Part shown: one piece after another, positions 21,069-28,464 of the stretch | Layout of the letters: each line of letters opens with the position of its first letter | Numbering within the stretch: position 1 is the first letter of the stretch | Program-made: the position numbers and the translations under genes | DNA from: a virus | IMG/VR virus record: IMGVR_UViG_3300042458_000738 | Span: 1-28,704 of that record | Reading direction: 5' to 3' (one strand) | DNA: 28,704 nt | Notes under the pieces: model-generated | What the model was told of the DNA's origin: nothing | The model's input: only the letters and a program-made list of their open reading frames with translations | Database searches by the model: none

Positions 21069-21521
21069 TCAGGGAGATTCTGCGAAGTCCATCAGCGCCT
21101 TGCCCGAGTAGCGGAACGATGCGCCCGAGGCAGTAGCGAAGGATGCAGCGCCCGTGTCGTCGGCGTCGGCGTTGTTGTTGGCGAGGTCGTCGAGGAAGTT
21201 CTCGGCTGCCTCCACGGAGAGCTTGCGGTCCTCGCCGTTGAACTCAGAGAGCGACGGGAATGCGTCGGTCAGGAGGCGGCGGGCGATGGCGTAGGCGTGC
21301 CGCTGAGAGCCGGGCGGGATGTAGAGGCCGGTATTGACCAGCGGGCCGAGACCACGCTTGCGGCGGCCGGCGTTGATGCGAGAGACGAACTCAGCGGCGA
21401 CTTGGGCGAGGATCTCAGCGAGCTTCGCGTCAGGCGTCGGCGACTCTTCGACCAGCCGGTCGAGTTCGTCGTTGCCGAGGCGGTCGCGGAAGGAGTCAAC
21501 GGTGAGAGCAATCCAAGCCAT
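21069..21521 (-). CDS. Head-tail connector (gp36/DUF1320-like)
   Basis: 150 residues starting MAWIALTVDSFRDRLGNDEL. The helical array with ELDRLVEES, ILAQVAAEFVSRINAGRRKR and YAIARRLLTDAFPSLSEF matches small connector proteins of Mu-like phages that bind under the portal. It comes right after capsid and cement genes and before the terminator, the expected order. A hairpin with a T/C tract lies just upstream of its ATG, so it is probably made at a lower level than capsid proteins. Confidence 0.72.
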   Translation of the reverse strand: MAWIALTVDSFRDRLGNDELDRLVEESPTPDAKLAEILAQVAAEFVSRINAGRRKRGLGPLVNTGLYIPPGSQRHAYAIARRLLTDAFPSLSEFNGEDRKLSVEAAENFLDDLANNNADADDTGAASFATASGASFRYSGKALMDFAESP

Positions 21522-21538
21522 GAGTCAGGAAAAGGAAA

Positions 21539-21566
21539 GAGGCCCGCCCGCGAACAGGCGGGCCTC
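21539..21566 (-). promoter_or_regulatory. Hairpin between capsid cement and connector genes
   Basis: Minus strand: GAGGCCCGCC, short loop, GGGCGGGCCTC, then TTTCCTTTTCCTGACTC and ATG at 21521. A strong GC stem with a T/C tract suggests partial termination or protection of the capsid mRNA. The arrangement and flanks resemble the hairpin at 8010-8032. Confidence 0.7.
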
Positions 21567-21580
21567 AGTGGGTGGGTCGG

Positions 21581-21988
21581 TCAGAACAGCAGCTTGGCGA
21601 CCATGGCAGCGGTGAGCGTGCCAGGGGATGCGCTTGCAGTCTGGGCGATGCGGACATACCGGCGAGTGTTGGCCGGGACGCGGAACCGGACGGTCTTGGC
21701 GGCAGCACCAGCGGCACCGGCACCGGTCTGGGTCGTCGTGATCGCAGGATCAACTGCGGCGAAGGTCGTGCCGTCGGCGCTGTCCTGCAGCGTGTAGGTG
21801 ACGATCTTCGTATCAGCGAGCTGGGCAGTGGTCAGGGCCGGGCCAGCCAGTTCAAACACGACGCGCTCGATGTCACCGCCGACGGCCTGCTCGAGGTCGA
21901 AGGCTGCGGTGTTCGCTCCACCGGAGAGGAGCGTGACGGTCGAGACGTAGTTCTGGTCCTGCTGGTTGCGATTGAATTCAAAAGACAT
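21581..21988 (-). CDS. Capsid cement / decoration protein (Bbp16-like)
   Basis: 135 residues starting MSFEFNRNQQDQNYVSTVTL. The pattern TYTLQDSADGTTFAAVDPAI followed by an Ala/Gly-rich stretch and FRVPANTRRYVRIAQTASAS is that of Bbp16-type capsid cement proteins: a beta sandwich that binds at capsid threefold sites and stabilises the shell. It is encoded right after the major capsid gene, which supports the role. No Shine-Dalgarno sequence; the context is CACGACC-ATG. Confidence 0.7.
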   Translation of the reverse strand: MSFEFNRNQQDQNYVSTVTLLSGGANTAAFDLEQAVGGDIERVVFELAGPALTTAQLADTKIVTYTLQDSADGTTFAAVDPAITTTQTGAGAAGAAAKTVRFRVPANTRRYVRIAQTASASPGTLTAAMVAKLLF

Positions 21989-21996
21989 GGTCGTGA

Positions 21997-22935
21997 TTAG
22001 CTGAGGGTTTCGGTGTCACTGATGGAGTCGGTGATGATGATCGGGATGCCGAACGACTCGGTCGGAACACCCGGAAGGATGCCAGTGAAGGCTTCCTGCT
22101 TGGTGCTGGCGGTCATCGTCCGGCTGATCTGAAGCTGATAAGCGGAGCGACGGGACATGAGCAGATGGCTCGGGCGCTCGCCGACCGGGAACTTGCTCAG
22201 AAGCTCGGCGATCTTAGCGTCGGTAACTCCCTTGCCGGTATCAGCGGTGCAGTCCTTCAAGCGGCCCACGGCGTACTTGTTGACGCACTGGAAGCCGATC
22301 CACGCGGTGAGGTCGGAGATGAACGCGGCGTAACGCTTCGAGTTGGCGTCCACTGCGTCACCTTCGCGGAATGGCGAGAGGTCGAAGGTGGTTCCGTTGC
22401 CGTAGACGTATTGCACGCCGGTGGTGCCTGCCTTAATGGCGTAGACCGAGGAGCCGGTGGCGGAAGTCGTCCCGCCTGCATCGACGACCAGCTCGTCACC
22501 GAAGGTGCCGATGAGCTGCTGGAGGCCGAAGAAGCCCTTCGCGCCTGCGGCGGTGCCGTAGATCGTCTGAGATCCAACGGTCGAGAGAGCCGCGCGCATG
22601 ACGCCGGCAGCTTCGATGGCCTGGATGGCTTCGGGTCCGTCTTCGTAGCCGCGGGCGACTGCCTTGTCCACCTCGACGCGAGACGAGAGGATGTAGCACT
22701 CGACGAGGCGATCGGTGAAGTTCGACTTGGTGGCGTCGGTGCCTTCGTTGGCAGCGCGGAACCCGACAGCCGGGCGGCTGTTGCGGATAACCGTCTTGTA
22801 GGAGGTGCCGCGGATCGTGCGCGCCGGGATGATGGTCACCTCGGGCGAAGCGGTTGCGACTTCCTCGATGAGTCCGACGATCGGGTCGGCACCGTTGAGC
22901 TTGGCGAGGTCAAGCAGGGTCAAGTTGTTGGACAT
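21997..22935 (-). CDS. Major capsid protein (HK97 fold)
   Basis: 312 residues starting MSNNLTLLDLAKLNGADPIV. The features GRRxGxSYKT-like TIRGTSYKTVIRNSRPAVGF, ESRVEVDKAV-like LSSRVEVDKAVARGYEDGPE and TVGSQTIYGTAAGAKGFFGL, and the C-terminal FGIPIIITDSI are those of compact HK97-fold major capsid proteins in phages with Mu-like portals. There is no extended N-terminal delta domain, because scaffolding is supplied by the upstream protease/scaffold gene. The capsid shell is built from this protein. Strong call by position, length and fold pattern. Confidence 0.85.
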   Translation of the reverse strand: MSNNLTLLDLAKLNGADPIVGLIEEVATASPEVTIIPARTIRGTSYKTVIRNSRPAVGFRAANEGTDATKSNFTDRLVECYILSSRVEVDKAVARGYEDGPEAIQAIEAAGVMRAALSTVGSQTIYGTAAGAKGFFGLQQLIGTFGDELVVDAGGTTSATGSSVYAIKAGTTGVQYVYGNGTTFDLSPFREGDAVDANSKRYAAFISDLTAWIGFQCVNKYAVGRLKDCTADTGKGVTDAKIAELLSKFPVGERPSHLLMSRRSAYQLQISRTMTASTKQEAFTGILPGVPTESFGIPIIITDSISDTETLS

Positions 22936-22941
22936 GGGATG

Positions 22942-23919
22942 TTAGGATTGGGATTGAGCTTTGAAGGCGGCTTCAACACGGGCGAGGCCAGTGAGAGCTG
23001 GGCCTTGAGGCGGGTCTTCGGTGCGGCCCGCGAGGACTGTTTTGCCAGAGAGGGCGGGATTGACCGGGATGGCGTTAAGCGCCTTCACGGCTTCCGGGTT
23101 GCTGGTGATGGACGAGCGCCAGAACGCCTTGGTCGCGTCGTCCTGAGGGGCGATGCGGCCGGCCTTGATGGCGTCTTCGATGGCGGCGTCGGCGGATGCC
23201 GATGCCTTCGCAGCCATCTCGTCCTTGAGCGACTTGTAGGCGGCTTCGAGTTCGTCGTTGCGCTTCTTCATGTCGGCCAGATCATCCTCGGCGGACTTCT
23301 TGGCCATGTTGGCGGCTTCGACGGTTTCGACCTGCGCGGCGGCTTCACGGAGGGAAGCGAGCGCGGTTTTGGCGGTTTCGAGAGCTTGATCGGGCGCGCA
23401 AGACGCCTCCACGAGCCCGAGTTCAACTAGGTGTTGCATGGGGTCTGTTGCTTGGTGAGCTGCGGCGATCCGCGGGATTTCCTCGAAGGCCGGGTCGTTG
23501 ACCAAGCTGCCGATCTCCCCGCGGCCTGTCAGGCCGGTCGGGATGCCGTCTTTCGAGATGAGGAAAGTCGGGGAAAAGTAGGAGTAGTCGCGGCCTTCGA
23601 TGGCTGCGCGGCCGGCGGCAGTCCATTCGACGTCGAGCAGCAGGCCGACGCCTGGCTCGTAACGAAATCCCTGCGGGATGAACGACGCAGCACCTGGCTT
23701 GTGGTCGAACCCGGCGAACGGCCGGACGTTGGACTCTTGCCGGCGGGCGAGATCCTCGGTGAAGCCGGCCAGAACCCGGTCATCGACCGTCACCGTCAGC
23801 GTCTTCGGCTTGCCGCCCACGCTCGCGGTGATGCTGTGCGTGCCTTCAGGCAGGAACACGATCGACCCGGCTTCGGAAAGCTCGGATTGGAACGCGGAGT
23901 TGACTGTGAGGCCGGTCAT
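22942..23919 (-). CDS. Mu gpI-like prohead protease and scaffold
   Basis: 325 residues from the ATG at 23919. The N-terminal ~150 match Mu gpI-type proteases: PFAGFDHKPGAASFIPQGFR (His73) and EGRDYSYFSPTF with conserved Ser residues 113-116. The remainder (~175-240) is a helical scaffold with LADMKKRNDELEAAYKSLKD, as expected for a protein that fills the prohead and is then cut. I prefer the 23919 start because TAAGG, a Shine-Dalgarno sequence, sits nine bases upstream; the frame also allows ATG at 23958. A candidate promoter TTGACT-N16-TAAGGT overlaps the same bases. Confidence 0.85.
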   Translation of the reverse strand: MTGLTVNSAFQSELSEAGSIVFLPEGTHSITASVGGKPKTLTVTVDDRVLAGFTEDLARRQESNVRPFAGFDHKPGAASFIPQGFRYEPGVGLLLDVEWTAAGRAAIEGRDYSYFSPTFLISKDGIPTGLTGRGEIGSLVNDPAFEEIPRIAAAHQATDPMQHLVELGLVEASCAPDQALETAKTALASLREAAAQVETVEAANMAKKSAEDDLADMKKRNDELEAAYKSLKDEMAAKASASADAAIEDAIKAGRIAPQDDATKAFWRSSITSNPEAVKALNAIPVNPALSGKTVLAGRTEDPPQGPALTGLARVEAAFKAQSQS

Positions 23920-23965
23920 CTGGCGAAACCTTAGTAAATTGCTCAGGATAGTCAACATTGCAAAT

Positions 23966-24571
23966 TCAAGGGGTCTCGAAGGAGTCGATCAGGCTGTCGA
24001 GCGCCTCGTCGATGAAGGTGTCGAGGTAGCTCGCTTCGGGCGGCAGGGCACCCGGCCAAGGGCGCTGCGTGATGCTCTTCTTGAGCGCATAGGCGGCCTT
24101 CACGTCGGCCGTCTGCTCGTCGACGAACATCAGCATTCCCTTCGCCGCGAACAGCGGGGCGATCGTGCGCGAGAACGTCTTCGCAGTCAGGCCATGCGCC
24201 CGCGGATCCACCGGGATGGTGAGGAACTTCTTCCGCTTCGCTCGGATCGTGCCGCCGGTGACCTTGTGGGCGAGGCCAACGGTGCCGTTGACGAAGCCCA
24301 CCGAGAACGTATTGGTCTGCTTCATCGACCAGCCGGTTTCGGTAGACCTCCACCACTGCGTCACCCTGCGGCCGGGGCCGTGAGTCGGCAGCGCAGGGTT
24401 GACCCAGAACGGCCGACCCTTGGCTTGGTAGTAGCCCTTGATCACAGCCAGCGCGGCCTGCCCGCCGTCACCGATCGCTTGGCGTCTGGCGGCAGTGGAG
24501 GAAAGCAGGACGAGCCCCAGCTTGACCGACTGGTCGCCGGTCATCGTGACGTTGACGGTGAGCTTAGACAT
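23966..24571 (-). CDS. Phage virion morphogenesis protein (Mu gpG-like)
   Basis: 201 residues starting MSKLTVNVTMTGDQSVKLGL. The order VIKGYYQAKGRPFWVNPALP, HKVTGGTIRAKRKKFLTIPV and LKKSITQRPWPGALPPEASY fits the virion morphogenesis family, small proteins that finish head assembly or tail joining. It overlaps the preceding small gene by eight bases and precedes the protease gene. No Mu gpF-like head morphogenesis protein is found in the window, so this protein may be the only one of that class here. Confidence 0.7.
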   Translation of the reverse strand: MSKLTVNVTMTGDQSVKLGLVLLSSTAARRQAIGDGGQAALAVIKGYYQAKGRPFWVNPALPTHGPGRRVTQWWRSTETGWSMKQTNTFSVGFVNGTVGLAHKVTGGTIRAKRKKFLTIPVDPRAHGLTAKTFSRTIAPLFAAKGMLMFVDEQTADVKAAYALKKSITQRPWPGALPPEASYLDTFIDEALDSLIDSFETP

Positions 24572-24803
24572 TTGGCTCGATCCCTCGGATGACGGCCTCG
24601 CCGATCTCCGCTTCGAGAGCGTCGGCGAGTGCCTTTTGGTTCAGCATGGAGAACATCCGCGGCACCTGCTGCACGGCCTCGTCGACCAGCGCGTTGAATG
24701 CGCCAGGCGTCAGCGTGCGGCTCTGCTCGATCAAGTCACCGAGTAGCTCGTCCATCGGGGCGAGCCATTCGGCAGCGAGGTCACGGAGGTCGGCCTTGGT
24801 CAT
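24564..24803 (-). CDS. Small helical hypothetical protein downstream of the portal gene
   Basis: 79 residues starting MTKADLRDLAAEWLAPMDEL, almost entirely helical and acidic, without membrane segments. No family recognised. It starts in an ATGA overlap with the portal gene stop and ends overlapping the morphogenesis gene. The place is normally occupied by gpF-like head morphogenesis genes in Mu-like phages, but this is much too short to be one. It may be a head accessory protein. Confidence 0.55.
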   Translation of the reverse strand: MTKADLRDLAAEWLAPMDELLGDLIEQSRTLTPGAFNALVDEAVQQVPRMFSMLNQKALADALEAEIGEAVIRGIEPNV

Positions 24804-26440
24804 TCTGCTTCGATGAGTTTTTGCTTCGCCTTCGCCCAGCGGTATCCGGCGTCGCCGCCCCAGCCGTGCCAGGCCTGCCAGCCTTTGCCCTTGGCCGGCC
24901 AGGTCTCGCCGGACTTGTCCACCTCGTGGCGGGCGAAGAACGAGACCATGCGCTGCACGGTGTCGGGCGTGAGCGTCGTCCGGTTCGCGATGTCGCGGGC
25001 GCGGGCGATCCCGACAGCGGTCATGCCTCGCTCGCTCGCAGGCTTCGTCCGTCGGATGTCGAGCGCCTCCTGCGCGTTCGCTGCCATCTCGGCGGTCGGT
25101 CGAAGGTCGATTTCGTCGAGGCGGGCTGCTGCGAGCGCGTCGAGAGGGTCGGCCAAGTCGAGAGTGTCGTCCTCCATGTCATCCTCGCCGAAGATCGCGT
25201 CGCCGTCGACAGGCTCGGGGATCTCCAACTCCTCGTAGACCCACTTCGCCGGCATCTTGACGCCGGTCTCGACGAGGATCTTGAACCGCTCGGCCGCGGC
25301 CTTGGCGTCCTTCACGCGAGGGATGGTGATCTCGGCGTAGGGCATGTCCTCGGCCGGCACCGCGCCGAAGTTCAAGCGCACGATGGCTGGGATGAGCTGC
25401 TCGGTCAGGATCGACGCCGTCCACGACGCGACGGACTGGAGCACCTCGGTGCGGATCCCGTCATGCACCTCGCCCAGCGCCCGCGAGCCGGTGCCGGTGT
25501 TGTCGGTGGTGAGGGTCTGGCCGAGCAGCAGGATGTCGCAGGCTCGGTCGGCAACGTCCATGAGGTGCGACTGCGGCATCGAGTCGGCGGCGCCGGAAAC
25601 CCCGTCAAGGATGTTCAGCTTCACGCCGGGGCCGGTCACTGCTGCGCCGGTGCTGCCGACGTTCTCAAGCATCGCTTCGGCGGCATCCATCGCGCCTTCG
25701 CTGCCGTCCGTCTCGACGTGTCGCCACGGGACGCCGAACAGCTGGGCGTATTGCATCAGCCACCCGAGACCGTAGATGCTCGCCAGCCAGTATTTCGTGA
25801 GCGTTCGCAGGTTGGCGGCGTGGATCGGGTGCGTGCCGCCTTGGCTCCAGACGGCGATGAGGAAGCGATCCGGTGGGAAGTCCTCCAGCGGGCTGTTGTT
25901 CGCGCCGCCTGGTGCGACCATCAGCCGGTCGACCTCGTTTCCGGCGGATGGGTAAGCGAGATACTTCGCAGGCACCGGGGCGTAGCACCGCGGTGAGACG
26001 ATGCCGTTCTGGACGTGCCACGCGATCTCCAGCACGCTGATTCCCTTCGCGTAGGCGTCGATGAGAGCGCGGATCCCGCCCTCCATGTCGAGTTCCCAGT
26101 AGCCCGGGCGAGGCGCGAAGGACTCCATCGCCCGCTCGACGACCTCGTGGATCCGCAGCGCCTGCGGTGTCGGCTCCTCCGATCCTTCGCGGGTCGCAGG
26201 CTTGATCTGGATCTCAAGGCGGGCGACGGCACCGGACACCTCGTTGAGCGCCTTCCGCAGGCGCGGCCAGGTGTCGAGCATCAGGCGGAACAGCCGGTCT
26301 TGGTCCTCCAGCTTGCCCGTGCGGACGTTCCGCAGGATCGTGCGGACCTGCTCAGGGGTGACATTCGACAGGTCGAAGTCGTTGGTGCGATACTGCGCCG
26401 GCACGGGCCAGACGACGCCTTTTCGTTCGTCGATTGTCAT
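24800..26440 (-). CDS. Portal protein (Mu gp29/DUF935-like) with extra C-terminal domain
   Basis: 546 residues. The conserved portal core runs from ~20 to ~430: TILRNVRTGKLEDQDRLFRL, GGIRALIDAYAKGISVLEIA and ALGEVHDGIRTEVLQSVASW are hallmarks of DUF935 portals, ring proteins through which DNA is packaged. After ~455 an additional segment appears, with ERGMTAVGIARARDIANRTT and VSFFARHEVDK followed by a Trp/Gly-rich end (GWQAWHGWGGDAGYRWAKAK). The same kind of module occurs attached to other phage head proteins, as I recall. It sits between terminase and the head genes. The ATG lies nine to ten bases after TAAGG, but that sequence lies in a hairpin. Confidence 0.9.
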   Translation of the reverse strand: MTIDERKGVVWPVPAQYRTNDFDLSNVTPEQVRTILRNVRTGKLEDQDRLFRLMLDTWPRLRKALNEVSGAVARLEIQIKPATREGSEEPTPQALRIHEVVERAMESFAPRPGYWELDMEGGIRALIDAYAKGISVLEIAWHVQNGIVSPRCYAPVPAKYLAYPSAGNEVDRLMVAPGGANNSPLEDFPPDRFLIAVWSQGGTHPIHAANLRTLTKYWLASIYGLGWLMQYAQLFGVPWRHVETDGSEGAMDAAEAMLENVGSTGAAVTGPGVKLNILDGVSGAADSMPQSHLMDVADRACDILLLGQTLTTDNTGTGSRALGEVHDGIRTEVLQSVASWTASILTEQLIPAIVRLNFGAVPAEDMPYAEITIPRVKDAKAAAERFKILVETGVKMPAKWVYEELEIPEPVDGDAIFGEDDMEDDTLDLADPLDALAAARLDEIDLRPTAEMAANAQEALDIRRTKPASERGMTAVGIARARDIANRTTLTPDTVQRMVSFFARHEVDKSGETWPAKGKGWQAWHGWGGDAGYRWAKAKQKLIEAE

Positions 26441-26448
26441 TCTTGAGC

Positions 26449-26471
26449 ATCCTTAGCGACTTACTAAGGAT
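26449..26471 (-). promoter_or_regulatory. Hairpin covering the portal gene's Shine-Dalgarno sequence
   Basis: Minus strand: ATCCTTAG, loop TAAGTCG, CTAAGGAT, a perfect 8-bp inverted repeat. The TAAGG inside the 3' arm is the only Shine-Dalgarno candidate, nine to ten bases before the portal ATG at 26440. The 5' arm word CCTTAGTAA also occurs on the opposite strand at 23929-23937. Confidence 0.7.
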
Positions 26472-26489
26472 TTGGCAAGGGTGGGGATT

Positions 26490-27830
26490 CTACAGGCTGT
26501 TGAACCCCCGCACCGCCCGCGTCGCCATCGGGTTTCGCTGCGTCCTGATCGCCGACTTCTCCGACATCAGCCCGGAGTGATGCGCGCCCAGAGCAATGCA
26601 CGCCAGCAGGGCGTCGGCGCGGTCGGGCGACTTCAGGCCGGCCTTCCGCATCTTCTCCTTGTCCTCGATCCGCAGCTTCCCGGTGGCGTTCCACTCGCTC
26701 CGGCGCGTGGTGATCTGTTCGAAGGTCATCGGGTCGAGTTCGCCCAGGTTGACCTCGCCGCGGTGGATCGCCTGCGTCCCGGTGTGCCAGACCTCGCCGA
26801 TCAAGTTGGCATACTCGTCAGAGTCCTTCGCGGCCTGCCCGCCGTGGAACCGGTTGATGTGCCATCCCTCCTCAGCCATCTGGCAGACGAACCCGGTGCC
26901 GAGGCCGTCGGCGTCGCCGAAGATCTGCCCTGGCTTCAGCTTCTCCTCTTCGAAAAGCCGGATGAACTGCCGCGCGGCCTGCACGGTGTCCCGCTCCTGC
27001 CATGCCTTGACGACGCGGGCGCGGTTGCCGCGGCGGATCGCCAGCACGTTCTCATCCCGGCCGGCAGCGAAGTCGCAGAACGCGACGACCTCCCCGGACT
27101 CGTCGGCCTTCGGTTGGCGCTCAAGCGCGGCGGTGAGGCGGGCCGGTGACAGCACCATCAGCTCGTCGTCGGCGGTGAACTCGGCGAGATGCTTGGACCG
27201 ATACAGCGGGTGGTCCTCGCCATATTTGATCCGGTCGAGCTGCCTGCGCTCCTCGGGGATGTGCGGGCACTCGCTGCTCGGCACCTTGCGCGTCCAGTAG
27301 AGGGACCGGTCCTTGTGGTGGCTGTCGTAGAATTGCCCACGCGGTGCGCCAGGTGACGACACCCAGAGCTGGAGCAGGCGAGTGCATCGGTCGAAGGCCT
27401 CGAAGATCTGGTCCGGCACCGTCTTCGCTTCGTCCACGATCAGCATCAGCGGCGCGTCAGGGTCGCCGTGCCATCCTTCAGCGCGGCCTCCGTCGTCGGT
27501 CGAAAACCCCAGTGCGAAGCCGCCTTCGGGCGTGCGGAGTTCGTCGCTGAGGAACGTCCACGTCGGGAACTTGTCGCGGTGTTTGCGGATCGCCGGCCAG
27601 AGCTGGTTCGAAAGCTGCCGGAAGGATCCCGAGGTGAAGACGACCTTGCCCTTGGGGTGCTTGTCGAGGAACCACAGGATCAGCGGAGCGACCAGCCGGT
27701 CGGTCTTGCCGCTGCCGTTGGCGGCGACGACGGAGGAGAACTGCCCGATGCCGACCGACTCCAGCGCCTCGATCTGCCAGACGTAGGGGATGATGCCCAG
27801 CTTGAGGACGCAGAACTCGGTCGGAGTCAT
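26490..27830 (-). CDS. Large terminase subunit
   Basis: 446 residues. ATPase motifs: Walker A-like AANGSGKT at 36-43, Walker B LMLIVDEAKT with Asp133/Glu134, and the coupling motif VSSPGAPRG at ~157-165. RNase-H-like nuclease motifs: FCDFAAGRDEN (Asp253), FGDADG (Asp306/Asp308) and SPDRADALLAC (Asp403/Asp406). The enzyme cuts concatemeric DNA and pumps it into the prohead through the portal. The start follows a Shine-Dalgarno AAGGAG lying inside the end of the preceding gene, which it overlaps by four bases. Well-supported. Confidence 0.95.
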   Translation of the reverse strand: MTPTEFCVLKLGIIPYVWQIEALESVGIGQFSSVVAANGSGKTDRLVAPLILWFLDKHPKGKVVFTSGSFRQLSNQLWPAIRKHRDKFPTWTFLSDELRTPEGGFALGFSTDDGGRAEGWHGDPDAPLMLIVDEAKTVPDQIFEAFDRCTRLLQLWVSSPGAPRGQFYDSHHKDRSLYWTRKVPSSECPHIPEERRQLDRIKYGEDHPLYRSKHLAEFTADDELMVLSPARLTAALERQPKADESGEVVAFCDFAAGRDENVLAIRRGNRARVVKAWQERDTVQAARQFIRLFEEEKLKPGQIFGDADGLGTGFVCQMAEEGWHINRFHGGQAAKDSDEYANLIGEVWHTGTQAIHRGEVNLGELDPMTFEQITTRRSEWNATGKLRIEDKEKMRKAGLKSPDRADALLACIALGAHHSGLMSEKSAIRTQRNPMATRAVRGFNSL

Positions 27831-28126
27831 CTCAACCTCTCCTTCAGCTCATGCAGCTCGATGAACAGGCTGATCGCCGTCTCATGCTCGGCCTTGAGTT
27901 GATCTCGCAGCGTCTCGACCTCGTGCTTCCAGACGACCAGCTCGCGCTCCAGCTCGGCAATGCGATCAACTCGCGGCGCGTCACAATCCTCGCAAGCCTT
28001 TTGAGCTGCTCGGAAGGTCTGGTTTTCGCGCTCCAGCTGTCGGCTTAGGCCGGTCATCTCCGAGATGTAGGCGGACTCGTTGTAGCCTCGATGGGCAATG
28101 GCGTCGGTGCGTGGGGTCGGTGTCAT
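27827..28126 (-). CDS. Small coiled-coil protein
   Basis: 99 residues from the ATG at 28126 (MTPTPRTDAIAHRGYNESAY). A helical central and C-terminal part (ERELVVWKHEVETLRDQLKA) forms a coiled coil. The protein contains a Cys pair (ACEDCDAP). It overlaps the preceding stop (ATGA) and terL start. Such small MTPTPRTD-type proteins are seen in phage genomes near nucleases or terminases, but the role is not established. A longer frame open upstream to 28168 is rejected as it overlaps the neighbour. Confidence 0.6.
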   Translation of the reverse strand: MTPTPRTDAIAHRGYNESAYISEMTGLSRQLERENQTFRAAQKACEDCDAPRVDRIAELERELVVWKHEVETLRDQLKAEHETAISLFIELHELKERLR

Positions 28127-28464
28127 ACTCGTCGAGCCTCCTTCCATGCGGCAAACATCTGCTGGCATCCACCGGGGTCGTAGGTGAATGACGCATGCTC
28201 AAGCTGAGATGCCATCTCGTTTGAAAGCGCCCGCTCGGCGGCAAGCTCGCGCTCCAGCTCCTCCAGACGGTCGGCGGCTTCGTCGATCGTCGCGCCGATG
28301 TCTGCCGGGTTCGGCTGCTCAAGCGTCTCATCACCGCGCCTCCATCGGTTGAACTCGCGGAGTCGGACGGGTAGGTAGCTGGTCGGTGTCATGGTCGGTG
28401 TCATCAGGTCTTGTTCGGCGAGGAATTCGGCAAAGTCGCTCCCTCGGTGCGGGTTGGTGGTCAT
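28123..28464 (-). CDS. Small coiled-coil protein with a GSDF-DFLAE-like N terminus
   Basis: 113 residues from the ATG at 28464. The first 20 residues MTTNPHRGSDFAEFLAEQDL resemble the N-terminal tag GS(S/D)F-DFLxEE found on short regulators and antitoxin-like proteins. The rest contains a helix (DRLEELERELAAERALSNEM) and a Cys near the end. Its ATG overlaps the stop of the small-terminase-like gene (ATGA). Internal ATGs at 28404 and 28392 are alternative starts. Coiled-coil pairing with the neighbour is plausible. Function unknown. Confidence 0.55.
   Translation of the reverse strand: MTTNPHRGSDFAEFLAEQDLMTPTMTPTSYLPVRLREFNRWRRGDETLEQPNPADIGATIDEAADRLEELERELAAERALSNEMASQLEHASFTYDPGGCQQMFAAWKEARRV

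Noticed and set aside
22165-23430. Long plus-strand open frame opposite capsid and protease genes
   Set aside because: Covers two well-supported minus-strand genes and the gap between them; composition is typical for a GC3-driven shadow.
24698-25996. Long plus-strand open frame opposite the portal gene
   Set aside because: Antisense shadow: Arg/Val/Gly/Asp-rich without domains, whereas the minus-strand portal is a clear family member.
26450-26478. Promoter TTGCCA-N17-TAAGGA in front of the portal gene
   Set aside because: The -10-like part is explained by the Shine-Dalgarno sequence and the inverted repeat; the -35 match is weak and the spacing differs from the three early promoters.
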